This document shows positions 1 to 7,460 of a DNA stretch of 14,443 nt, piece after piece. The translations under genes were made by a program, and so were the position numbers. Source of the DNA: Bacteroidota bacterium. Lineage in GTDB: Bacteria; Bacteroidota; Bacteroidia; Chitinophagales; Chitinophagaceae. The number at the start of each line of letters is the position of its first letter. Positions within the stretch are counted from its first letter, which is position 1. The DNA is taken from contig JAEZRL010000064.1 in NCBI GenBank assembly GCA_023440945.1, positions 1 to 14,443 on the forward strand, given 5' to 3'. Under the pieces are notes generated by a model, which did no database searches, was not told the origin of the DNA, and saw only the letters and a program-made list of their open reading frames with translations.

Positions 1-372
1 ATCAAAGAAGTTCTCCTGTTCTATGATTTTTCCATTTTCATTAATTCCGAATCTGTCAATAATATGTAAGGTGCAAAGGGGATTTAGAATATCACAATAA
101 AACTCCACAACGACTGCAGTGTTGCTATCATTTATAAAAATATCTACCAGGTTTACTCTACCTAGCAATGAAGGGAGGGGCGCCCACCATTGGTGTTTTA
201 CATTTTCTTTTCCTTGTAGCGGATTGTTTGAACCTCCAGGGCACAAAGGAGCACGAAGTATAACATTCTCATCATAAGGAATAATGTCAAAATTCTTTTC
301 ACCTAGTCCTTTTAAAACATAAGTTTCTGCAATTTCGTGCAGTAATTCCATTTTTGGAATAGCGGTGGTCAT
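1..372 (-). CDS. SnoaL-like / NTF2-fold protein, partial (3' end outside window)
   Basis: This is an open frame of 124 codons from an ATG at 372 to the window edge, with no stop, so the C-terminus is missing. The protein begins MTTAIPKMELLHEIAETYV. It has a late segment DRFGINENGKIIEQENFFD, typical of the SnoaL/nuclear-transport-factor-2 fold, in which a beta strand ending in 'DRF' is followed by 'dGkI.e...f.D'. Family members are small cone-shaped alpha+beta proteins that act as cyclases, isomerases or ligand-binding proteins; the substrate cannot be read here. An alternative start is M8. The gene begins 25 bp after the stop of another SnoaL-like gene and is probably cotranscribed with it under the AraC-type regulator upstream. 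No Shine-Dalgarno sequence is seen, as is usual in Bacteroidota. The fold is fairly safe and the function unknown. Confidence 0.7.
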   Translation of the reverse strand, partial: MTTAIPKMELLHEIAETYVLKGLGEKNFDIIPYDENVILRAPLCPGGSNNPLQGKENVKHQWWAPLPSLLGRVNLVDIFINDSNTAVVVEFYCDILNPLCTLHIIDRFGINENGKIIEQENFFD

Positions 373-397
373 AAAGTGATGTTTGAGTGTACAATTG

Positions 398-838
398 TCA
401 GGCGGTTAACTGTCTCTTAAAGTCCTCATGATTCCATTGAATTGTAATACCATCAATTTTATTGTCCTCATTCAAGTGAAAAATAAAAATGTGGTCACTG
501 TCAAAATGTTTTCCCTGGTTTTTGATGCCTGCAAAATCAGCTGCCTGGGTGCCACGTATCACTACCTGGCAGCGAATTGTATTTTCATCTTCTGCAACTG
601 CCGCGTCAAGAGTGTTATCAATATCCGGAAAACATTCGATCAAACTGCTCCAAATAGTTTTGCCTAATTCTCCGATTTTTCCCTTGCCATTTTCCCCTAA
701 AGGAATAAACTCCACGGTTCCATTCAAATCGCAGAAAGACAACATTTTTTCAATATATTTTTGTTGATAAGCGAACATGAATTGTACACAGGTATTTTTA
801 AGGCTTAATTCATGTGCTTGTTGTACTGAGGTTTCCAT
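398..838 (-). CDS. SnoaL-like ester cyclase-type protein (NTF2 fold)
   Basis: The 146-residue length is typical of a single-domain SnoaL-like protein. Visible marks are an N-terminal helical part (residues 8-36), a PDID segment (71-74) and a strand FDSDHIFIF (112-120). A closing DNKIDGITIQWNHEDF follows (125-140), matching the family pattern 'dGkI.e.w...D'. Related proteins are annotated as ester cyclases or polyketide-cyclase-like proteins, but many have no known substrate. There is no signal peptide, so it is expected in the cytoplasm. The gene follows an AraC-family regulator after a 99-bp gap holding a probable promoter and a tandem operator, and precedes a second SnoaL-like gene by 25 bp. 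This suggests a small two-gene regulon of that regulator. The ATG at 838 fits the predicted transcript start, leaving a short leader. Confidence 0.75.
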   Translation of the reverse strand: METSVQQAHELSLKNTCVQFMFAYQQKYIEKMLSFCDLNGTVEFIPLGENGKGKIGELGKTIWSSLIECFPDIDNTLDAAVAEDENTIRCQVVIRGTQAADFAGIKNQGKHFDSDHIFIFHLNEDNKIDGITIQWNHEDFKRQLTA

Positions 839-867
839 AATGGATTAATTTATTGTTATTTATATAA

Positions 868-875
868 CAAAGCTA
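868..875 (-). promoter_or_regulatory. Candidate Bacteroidota -7 promoter element for the SnoaL-like genes
   Basis: On the minus strand these bases read TAGCTTTG, an exact match to the Bacteroidota -7 consensus TAnnTTTG. It lies about 30 bp upstream of the ATG at 838. No TTTG-type -33 element stands at the expected distance; that position is occupied by the proximal copy of the tandem repeat at 891-932. This fits an activator-dependent promoter. The match is short, and no transcript start has been seen. Confidence 0.5.
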
Positions 876-890
876 TATAGCACTGGAAAG

Positions 891-932
891 AATGTATTGT
901 AAGGATACGGCAATGGGTTGTAAGAATACGAC
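891..932 (-). promoter_or_regulatory. Tandem 21-bp direct repeats, probable AraC-family operator
   Basis: Two adjacent copies (891-911 and 912-932, head to tail) agree at 17 of 21 positions. The shared core on the plus strand is aatg, three mostly variable bases, tgtaag, one variable base, atacg, one variable base, c. The period of exactly 21 bp is two helical turns, the spacing at which AraC-family monomers of a dimer bind same-facing direct repeats. The block begins 6 bp beyond the stop codon of the AraC-family gene. It ends 15 bp upstream of a TAnnTTTG -7 element, so the proximal copy covers the -33 zone. The site type is inferred from layout; binding has not been shown. Confidence 0.6.
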
Positions 933-937
933 AAATG

Positions 938-1768
938 CTATTTGATAGTTTGCATTATAGGCTTTTCAATCAGGGTGGCCAGCTCCGTGTTTTCTTCAAG
1001 ATATTGCTGAGGGGTGCGTCCTGTAAATTCAACAAAGTCTTTTATAAAGTGTGACTGATCATAGAATTCGCACTGTAAAAATATGTCGCTCCAATCTACC
1101 TTTTTCCTGCCAGCTATTATATTCATTAAATGCGCCATTCTTCTTAAACGGGCATAATATTTAGGGCTCACCCCCACTTTTTTAAAAAACTTTCTTTCAA
1201 AATTTCTTCTCGACATAAAAACGTCTTTCATTATTTCAGAAATGTCAACCATTCCATTTCTTTCAATAATGAAGTTGGCCGCATTATCAATAAAATCGGG
1301 ACTTATTTTATTCTTATTGAATTGATTCAAAACGAGCTCTTCGAGCAGTTTCGCTTTTTCATTCGCATCTGCTTTTTGAAGTTTAGGAATGAAGGAATGA
1401 AAAATATAGGGATGTAAAACATTTTCTAAACAAACCCTTTCTTCTGTATATTCATACACAGGCAAATTAAATAGAGAGGCTATTCCGGCAGGTTTAAAAA
1501 CAATACCTGCAATATCTATCTTGCCATTCATGAAAAGTTTGTAACTATAAAGAGATTGACCAGCTATAAAATGTTTTGGTACAAGTAATTTCTCATACTT
1601 TTTGTTTTGCAGAAAATAGTCATCGCCAAAATTGAATACAAAAGAACAATAGCCGTTTGGGGGAGATTCAATCACTAAATTTTGTACAGGTTCCTCTGAA
1701 AGCCATACATAATAACATTCAACAAAAGGCTGGAGAACCGCAGATGGTATAAACTTCTGATAAACCAT
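938..1768 (-). CDS. AraC-family transcriptional regulator
   Basis: This is a DNA-binding activator or repressor with an N-terminal effector or oligomerisation domain and a C-terminal double helix-turn-helix. In the 276-residue form, the N-terminal part opens MVYQKFIPSAVLQPFVECYY, like the DUF6597-type sensing domain common in Bacteroidota AraC proteins. HTH1 lies around residues 175-205 (DISEIMKDVFMSRRNFERKF). HTH2 lies around 225-256 and includes the family signature DQSHFIKDFVEFTGRTPQQY. A longer start at 1798 adds ten poorly conserved residues. I prefer 1768 because the domain begins there, but 1798 is possible. The upstream sulfotransferase gene ends at 1830, so readthrough from that operon is plausible. 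The tandem repeats just beyond its stop are its likely operator, controlling the two SnoaL-like genes. The ligand is unknown. Confidence 0.88.
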   Translation of the reverse strand: MVYQKFIPSAVLQPFVECYYVWLSEEPVQNLVIESPPNGYCSFVFNFGDDYFLQNKKYEKLLVPKHFIAGQSLYSYKLFMNGKIDIAGIVFKPAGIASLFNLPVYEYTEERVCLENVLHPYIFHSFIPKLQKADANEKAKLLEELVLNQFNKNKISPDFIDNAANFIIERNGMVDISEIMKDVFMSRRNFERKFFKKVGVSPKYYARLRRMAHLMNIIAGRKKVDWSDIFLQCEFYDQSHFIKDFVEFTGRTPQQYLEENTELATLIEKPIMQTIK

Positions 1769-1829
1769 TGTTGTAATGGAATATTTAGAAATATACAACA
1801 GATAAACCGGAAATAAAATACCCTATTTA

Positions 1830-2945
1830 TCACTGCATGCAAGAGCAATTCATTTTCATATTCACTTTATGGTTCTCTTTTAAGCTATTGCTTATCCATC
1901 TTCTTTCTATTTTTTTGAGAACATCTTCATCAAATTTATATTGAAACTTTTGATACTTTTTTTCTTTTTCTATTTGCTTTTCAAAATAACCAGCAGCATT
2001 TTCAAAGCCGGGAATATTCAACTCTTTATATATTTTTTTTAAAATTGAAAGTGGTTGTTTTTCCAGTTCTTCATACTTTATTTCAATAAGATGGTCCACC
2101 GGAATTAAACACTTATCTTTTTCATATTGACTCGTTAATTGAATATAATCATTGAAAATGATTTCCTCAACTTGCTCATTTGAAATATCGTGAACACAAT
2201 ATTTTTTGATTGCTTTACACCACAAATTTTTCATCGAATAAAACAAATGACAAGGGTTGCGATGTATGTAAATGAATTTTGCTTGCGGAAATACTTTAAG
2301 TAAATATTTGATCAGTTCTGTATTCGGCGGACTTTTTAAAACCAATTGTTTATTACTGTTTTTATAAGTAATCATTTTAAGTAATGATAAGTATTCTTTC
2401 TGCCAGTGCTCACGGAACTTATCGTCTTTCAATTGTTCTGATACGCTTTTCCATCTATTCCAATTCAAAGGAAACATAAAACGCCAGTAATCAGTATAGG
2501 CGGAAGCTTTGTTGATAAGAAATCGTTCTTCTTCAGCCGGCTCATCCATTATTGGGATTGTATCATTAAAAAAAGGAGTTTTTATCTTAAAGCTTTTGAC
2601 AAAAAACTGAAGAATTTTTTTTAATGGTTTACCAAAAAGCAAAGCGGTGTTAGGACAAATGATATCATAATAAGTTACAAAGCCAAATTGCTTATCACTT
2701 GCTATTAGTTTGTGCAGCAAAGTAGTACCGCTGCGGTAATAACCCAAAATAAAAATGGGTGCTTTTGTTATCGTTGTTCTTTTAATTCTGCGGGAATAAA
2801 AAAGGAATTGTAAAACACTGCCTGGGATTACGAGTATTGATTTTAAAATATAAACCACCAATCTCAAATAACCTTTTGCAGAAATATTTCCGCTTGCTAT
2901 TGCTCTTTGCATTAATTGCATGAAAGAAATATTAATCGCTTTCAT
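1830..2945 (-). CDS. Sulfotransferase family protein (PAPS-dependent type)
   Basis: This 371-residue protein has both cofactor-binding signatures of PAPS sulfotransferases. The 5'-phosphosulfate loop is at about 63-80 (FILGYYRSGTTLLHKL). The 3'-phosphate strand and loop is at about 201-240 (LVLKSPPNTELIKYLLK, then KFIYIHRNPCHLFYSMKNLW). It is closest to the Sulfotransfer_3 group, which moves sulfate from PAPS to a hydroxyl or amine. Residues 27-50 are hydrophobic and followed by SRRIKR, so the enzyme is probably attached to the inner membrane with its active site in the cytoplasm. Its ATG overlaps the stop of the preceding lipoprotein gene by 4 bp (ATGA, 2942-2945), implying translational coupling. 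The AlkB-type hydroxylase three genes upstream could supply a hydroxyl acceptor; this is inference. No PAPS synthesis genes are in the window. Confidence 0.85.
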   Translation of the reverse strand: MKAINISFMQLMQRAIASGNISAKGYLRLVVYILKSILVIPGSVLQFLFYSRRIKRTTITKAPIFILGYYRSGTTLLHKLIASDKQFGFVTYYDIICPNTALLFGKPLKKILQFFVKSFKIKTPFFNDTIPIMDEPAEEERFLINKASAYTDYWRFMFPLNWNRWKSVSEQLKDDKFREHWQKEYLSLLKMITYKNSNKQLVLKSPPNTELIKYLLKVFPQAKFIYIHRNPCHLFYSMKNLWCKAIKKYCVHDISNEQVEEIIFNDYIQLTSQYEKDKCLIPVDHLIEIKYEELEKQPLSILKKIYKELNIPGFENAAGYFEKQIEKEKKYQKFQYKFDEDVLKKIERRWISNSLKENHKVNMKMNCSCMQ

Positions 2946-4627
2946 TTATTATTATAGCTTTTCATCACCGCTAAAATTTTTTCTGCTTCGTTGTATTTGT
3001 CCCGGGAAAATTTATCAAATGCTCCTTTTTTTTGAAACTTATAAAGTTCTGCATAGTTGGGTTTACCAGTATATTGTTCAAGCGTATGATAATAACCGGT
3101 GCAACCAAGAAAATAGGAAACGTTGTTATTTTTAATTGCAGGCGAAACAGAATATTTGAGCGAAATAAATTCATCTCCCGTTAAAATGGCATAAGCTTTA
3201 TCATTGTTCATTAATGCTTCTTTCTTATCCGTCCCCGAAAGAAGTTCTTCTTCAGGTTCGATGATGTTAGTTGTAAAACTTTCATCCTCGCTATAATCCA
3301 TTCCTGCAAAATCAAGATCCCAAAAACGATAAGCGGTTTGAAGTTTTAGTTCGATCTTGTTTCCCTTTATGTTTTGTGTGTTGATCTTCATGATCATATC
3401 TCTGCTTGCAGTATTACCAATAAGCTGATAATAATCTATAAACTTCCATCCTTCACTCGTTTTCAAATAAACCATTAAGGGAAGTGCCTGATCCGTTTGC
3501 CATTTTTCCAGTTCCTTTGGGTCAGCTTTTTCCTGCTTTTCTCTCCATTTGTAAAATCCCTCTCCGAATAAACTTAAAAAATCCTTGTGAATCAATCCTC
3601 CCCAAAAAGTATTGCGGGCATGGATAACAAACTTTGCAGTTTTTGTATCAACAGGTTTATCAAAGATTAATCTTATATCGCTTAAACCTTTGTCGTTTGC
3701 TATATTAGTGAATGAGTAAAAGTGATGATCCCGGTTTGATAAAACATTTGTGATATTGTTTTCGCCATTTGTTGTAGCAAAAGCAGGAGCTTGAAGTTTT
3801 TGATAAGAAAGAATACGGCCATGCCGGTCTATTAATATTCTTGAATTCTGCGAATGTGTTATCTGCAGTAATTCTACTTTGTTTATAAATTGTTGTTCAT
3901 CTTTTGCGTTAGAGATTTTCAATGCAATTTCTTTTGCATTGAAAGGAATGGTATTTAATGGAAGATAATCAGTTCTTTCAAGCGTTGAATACACTGCCCC
4001 GCTGTACAACCCGCTGGTAAACTCGTAACCGCTGTTGTTATGCACATATACCTGGGGACAGTTGCATGCAATAGCAAGTGCAAGAGAACCAACAACAAGT
4101 ATTCCAGCTAAACTTAAACCAATTACGCTTAAAATATGATTTCCGCTTGTTGCAGATTTATTTAATTCATAAACATCAGCCCGGTTAAAGGATGTTATGT
4201 TTGTTGCAAACATTGAATCGTTTTGTAAAGGTAGTGTTGTGTATAAATGCACTTCCATAAGTGCATTTTTTTTATCCCTTGATTTAACCCTGTTCTTATC
4301 GCTGTTAATGTCGGGATTTAAATACAAAGAATGTTCGGGAGGCAATGGAACAATTTTCCCATACAACGTATCGCCTTCAACATGTGCTTGCTCAAGACCG
4401 TTTGTGCTGTTAGCAAAATGAATGATAAAGTATTTATTTTCTGAGCTTAACCTGGATGCTGTATTTGCATCAATTGAAGAAGCGGTGTTGGTACGATAAA
4501 AATTAAGAAAACAACTGCTCAGCGTAAAAATTGACAGGCAGATAAAAAGATAAAAAATTATTTTTTTTCTTTTCAGAAGAAGAAGCGGAAAGAACATATA
4601 GGAGGCAATGACGGATAGTTTTTTCAT
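2942..4627 (-). CDS. Large uncharacterised lipoprotein, second tandem paralogue
   Basis: This 561-residue protein has a lipoprotein signal: a basic and hydrophobic N-terminus ending in the lipobox LSSC with Cys39. An extra hydrophobic stretch (residues 8-18) lies before the main one, giving an unusually long leader; M11 is an alternative start. The mature protein starts CFLNFYRTNT, nearly the same as its paralogue. Next come a soluble part (65-160), an internal membrane-like helix (164-187), a CNCPQVYVHN segment (188-197) and SGLYSGAVYSTLERTDYLPL. A long conserved C-terminal domain contains HARNTFWGG and TAYRFWDLD. I recall similar uncharacterised Bacteroidota proteins but know no function. 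No acidic surface-export signal follows the lipid cysteine, so a periplasm-facing location is more likely. It ends in a 4-bp overlap with the sulfotransferase gene. Confidence 0.72.
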   Translation of the reverse strand: MKKLSVIASYMFFPLLLLKRKKIIFYLFICLSIFTLSSCFLNFYRTNTASSIDANTASRLSSENKYFIIHFANSTNGLEQAHVEGDTLYGKIVPLPPEHSLYLNPDINSDKNRVKSRDKKNALMEVHLYTTLPLQNDSMFATNITSFNRADVYELNKSATSGNHILSVIGLSLAGILVVGSLALAIACNCPQVYVHNNSGYEFTSGLYSGAVYSTLERTDYLPLNTIPFNAKEIALKISNAKDEQQFINKVELLQITHSQNSRILIDRHGRILSYQKLQAPAFATTNGENNITNVLSNRDHHFYSFTNIANDKGLSDIRLIFDKPVDTKTAKFVIHARNTFWGGLIHKDFLSLFGEGFYKWREKQEKADPKELEKWQTDQALPLMVYLKTSEGWKFIDYYQLIGNTASRDMIMKINTQNIKGNKIELKLQTAYRFWDLDFAGMDYSEDESFTTNIIEPEEELLSGTDKKEALMNNDKAYAILTGDEFISLKYSVSPAIKNNNVSYFLGCTGYYHTLEQYTGKPNYAELYKFQKKGAFDKFSRDKYNEAEKILAVMKSYNNK

Positions 4628-4659
4628 TTGGTGTGTTATTTGGTAAATGATGCCGGAGC

Positions 4660-6417
4660 TTATTTAACCGGATAATTGTTTAGCAGTTTTGCTAAATTCA
4701 GTGCTTGCTGATACTTCTCCCTTGAAAATCTGTCAAACGCACCTTTCTTTTTAAACTTCACCAATTCCTTATAATTTGCTTTGCCTGTTAATTGTTCTAG
4801 GTTATGATAATAACCACCGCTTACGAGAAAATAAGATGACACCTTTGCCTCTGTAGCGGCAGGTATTGAATATTTGAATGAAATAAATTCATCATTCATA
4901 AGATGGGCGTATTGCGCATCATTGTTTTCCAAAATTTCTTTCTGATCCGTGTTATCGGATTTAATTGCTTCTTCCGGTTCTATAATTGTTGTTGTAAAAT
5001 TTTCCGTTGGCGAATAATCAATAGCAACAAGGTCAAGATCCCAAAAACGATAAGCAGTTTGCAGTTTCAATTCAATTTTATCACCGCTTATCGCGTTTGT
5101 ATTTATTTTCATGATCATGTCCCTGCTTGCCGTATTACCAATTAAGGGGAAGTAATCTATAAACTTCCATTGTTTGCCTGTTTTCAAATAAACCATTAAA
5201 GGCAACGCTTGTTCTGTTTGCCATTTTTCCAGTTTTTTAGGATCAGCTTTTTCCTGTTTAACTCTCCATTTCTGCAAGTTTTCTCCAAACAGGCCCAGAA
5301 ATTCTTTATGCAGCAAGCCGCCCCAGAAAGTGTTTCGTGCATGAATAATTAATTTTGCGTTTGTTGCTGTAACAGGTTTATTAAATATAAGTTCAAGATC
5401 ACTGAAACCATCGTTGTTTGCATTATTATTGAAAGAATAATAAGTGTCATCTGTTTTTAGCAAAGTACTTTTTATGTCATTATTTTCATCTGCCTTAACC
5501 ACTAGTGGTGCAATCCTGTTTGAATAGGATAGTATCTCACCATGCCTGTCTATGAGGATATTTTCATCTGCAGAGTGGTTCACGCTGATAAGCGATACCG
5601 TATTTATAAACTGCTCTTCATCTTCATCATTTGCAATTTTAAAAGCAACTTTGTTCGTGTTGGAAGGAATAGCGGTAAATGGAAAATAATCCGTACGTTC
5701 AAGTGTGGAATAAACAGCGCCACTGTATAAGCCGCTTATAAAACGATATTCTCCGTTATTATTATTTATAAACAGTTGAGGACAATTGCATCCTTCGTTC
5801 GATGGAGGAGGTGCGTCAGGAGTAGAAGTAGCTGCAACTATCAAGCCTACAATAGCCCCTACCGTTAATACAACGCCTACAGTGCTTAAGATGTGATTTG
5901 TACTTGTTGCCTGTCTGTTTAATTCATACACGTCCAATCTGTTGAAAGAAGAAAGAGCAGTAACAAATAAAGAATCATCAGTGGTAAGCAAAGAGTCTTT
6001 TAATGCCTGGGTTGTATAAAGATGCACTTCAACTAAAGCCGCCTTTTTATCTATTGCTTTTAAGCGGTTCTTAGGATTTGTTGGCACAGGATATAAATAC
6101 TTCGAATGTTCAAAAGGTAATGGTACAATTTTGCCATAAAGACTATCGCCGAGAACAGAAACATTCTCCAACCCTTTAGTACTATTAAGAAAATGTATGA
6201 TAAAGTATTTCTTCTCTGTTTGCAATTTTGAAGCTGTAGCCGGATCAATCGAATACTTTGTATTTGTTCTGTAGAAATTAAGATAACAACTGCTTAAACT
6301 TATTATCAAAAAAGAAAAAAGTATGTAAAATATTTTTTGATGCTTTACAAACAAGATCACCATCGGAAAAAAAATAAAAGGCGCTGCCTTTGATAGCTGC
6401 GAATGAAAGCATTTCAT
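4660..6417 (-). CDS. Large uncharacterised lipoprotein, first tandem paralogue
   Basis: This 585-residue protein is alignable over nearly its whole length with the next gene. It has the same layout: two hydrophobic N-terminal stretches, lipobox LSSC with Cys44 followed by YLNFYRTNT, a soluble domain with YFIIHFLNSTKGLE (71-84), and an internal hydrophobic helix (about 176-196). A short Pro-rich linker APPPSNEG and CNCPQLFINN (210-219) follow, then the conserved C-terminal domain with SGLYSGAVYSTLERTDYFPF, HARNTFWGG and TAYRFWDLD. Its Pro-rich linker is missing from the paralogue. The two Cys before PQ are kept in both and could form a disulfide. Its ATG overlaps the stop of the AlkB-type gene by 4 bp (6414-6417), which favours M1 despite M19 being possible. 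The gap to the second paralogue is 32 bp. No enzymatic motif was recognised. Confidence 0.72.
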   Translation of the reverse strand: MKCFHSQLSKAAPFIFFPMVILFVKHQKIFYILFSFLIISLSSCYLNFYRTNTKYSIDPATASKLQTEKKYFIIHFLNSTKGLENVSVLGDSLYGKIVPLPFEHSKYLYPVPTNPKNRLKAIDKKAALVEVHLYTTQALKDSLLTTDDSLFVTALSSFNRLDVYELNRQATSTNHILSTVGVVLTVGAIVGLIVAATSTPDAPPPSNEGCNCPQLFINNNNGEYRFISGLYSGAVYSTLERTDYFPFTAIPSNTNKVAFKIANDEDEEQFINTVSLISVNHSADENILIDRHGEILSYSNRIAPLVVKADENNDIKSTLLKTDDTYYSFNNNANNDGFSDLELIFNKPVTATNAKLIIHARNTFWGGLLHKEFLGLFGENLQKWRVKQEKADPKKLEKWQTEQALPLMVYLKTGKQWKFIDYFPLIGNTASRDMIMKINTNAISGDKIELKLQTAYRFWDLDLVAIDYSPTENFTTTIIEPEEAIKSDNTDQKEILENNDAQYAHLMNDEFISFKYSIPAATEAKVSSYFLVSGGYYHNLEQLTGKANYKELVKFKKKGAFDRFSREKYQQALNLAKLLNNYPVK

Positions 6418-7454
6418 AATGACGTATTTGAAACAGGTGAGGGAATTCTTTTGTTCATCATTCTAAACCATAATGGTGGCACAAGCGCTAATAAAACCAT
6501 AAAGGAATATCCTGCAGGATGTTCAGGTGAATTTTCTTTCCTCTCTAACTTTTCAAAACTTTTATGCGGGTGCATGTGATGATCTGCATGATTCTCCAAC
6601 TGGAAAAGGTTTAGTGAAGTGTTTTTTCTACCGGTTCTCCACGCATGATGCTCGTTCATCTTTTCATAACTACCCGTACTGTTTTTTTGACGTATTAAAC
6701 CATAATGCTGTAAATAATTAATTACATGTAACAACAAAATCGAAACTGCATTTTGTATTATAAAGAATAACAATGCCGACAGGTTAAGCATAAGAAATAC
6801 GCACAGCATTAAACAAAACTGTAATGCAAGGAAGTAGATGATACGATTGTGTATAAGTTTATTTTTTGAGATACGCCGCGATAATCTTCTTGTTTCAATT
6901 TTCCAGGCATTTACAAATGTTCCTGCAATTGCTCGTGGCAAAAAAGCATACAACGATTCTCCTTCACGTGCTGTATGCGGATCCTTTGGTGTGCATGCAT
7001 AAATATGATGACCATAAACATGCTCAATACCATAATGCATGTAATTATTCTGAAGCAAAAGAAGATAACCTGCAAATAATTCAAACTTTTTAAACCTGTG
7101 AATAAACTCATGCGCCAGGGTAAAACCAATGATGCCGTTTATAAGACCAACAGATAACGCAAGCCCTGTGAACGAAACAATGTTGTTGGTTTTAGTGCCC
7201 GCTATATAAATGCTCCATGCCGTTAATAAAATAAGAACAGGTACGAAAAGAAAAATTGCTTTGTTATTCTTTGAAGAAGAGTAAATGTCTTTATCATGTG
7301 CCTGTTTTTCAGAAGAAGTAAAAAAAAGATTTGCTACCGGATAAGCAGCAAAACAACATAACGGCGTTATAAAATTCCACCAGTCACCCAGGTAATAACC
7401 AAGAGGTACAAGACAGGGTAAAAGTAGCAGTATCAGATAACTTCGTGGTTTCAT
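6414..7454 (-). CDS. alkB: AlkB-family membrane di-iron alkane 1-monooxygenase
   Basis: This is an integral inner-membrane non-heme di-iron hydroxylase, a family that inserts oxygen at terminal or near-terminal carbons of aliphatic chains. All histidine clusters of the AlkB family are present: HEFIH at 115-119, EHVYGHH at 144-150, NYLQHYGL at 246-253 and LENHADHH at 286-293. AlkB-specific text is also seen: ACTPKDPHTAR after the second cluster and ENSPEHPAGY near the end. Several transmembrane helices are visible (about 5-45, 66-112 and 205-245). At 346 residues it is slightly shorter than typical AlkB (about 400). Family members need rubredoxin and its reductase; none is in the window. It starts 6 bp after the radical SAM gene and overlaps the next gene by 4 bp. 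The family is firm. The substrate (alkane, fatty acyl chain or other lipid) is not known, so the gene symbol is a family label. Confidence 0.85.
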   Translation of the reverse strand: MKPRSYLILLLLPCLVPLGYYLGDWWNFITPLCCFAAYPVANLFFTSSEKQAHDKDIYSSSKNNKAIFLFVPVLILLTAWSIYIAGTKTNNIVSFTGLALSVGLINGIIGFTLAHEFIHRFKKFELFAGYLLLLQNNYMHYGIEHVYGHHIYACTPKDPHTAREGESLYAFLPRAIAGTFVNAWKIETRRLSRRISKNKLIHNRIIYFLALQFCLMLCVFLMLNLSALLFFIIQNAVSILLLHVINYLQHYGLIRQKNSTGSYEKMNEHHAWRTGRKNTSLNLFQLENHADHHMHPHKSFEKLERKENSPEHPAGYSFMVLLALVPPLWFRMMNKRIPSPVSNTSL

Positions 7455-7460
7455 TTCAAT

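Noticed and set aside
428..767. Open frames on the plus strand opposite the SnoaL-like gene, and similar ones opposite the other genes
   Set aside because: They lie wholly inside well-supported minus-strand genes and their translations show no recognisable domain.
1769..1785. ttgtaa followed by ggaata upstream of the AraC gene, considered as an autoregulatory site
   Set aside because: The halves are spaced differently from the operator copies and only one partial copy is present.
1781..1795. AT palindrome (atattt-ag-aaatat) and a TATATTTC -7-like match before the AraC gene
   Set aside because: AT-only palindromes are expected by chance at this base composition, the -7 match misses the last base, and no -33 TTTG is seen.
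2971..3174. Second minus-strand frame inside the end of the lipoprotein gene
   Set aside because: It is a shifted-frame shadow of a coding region with clear homology to its paralogue.
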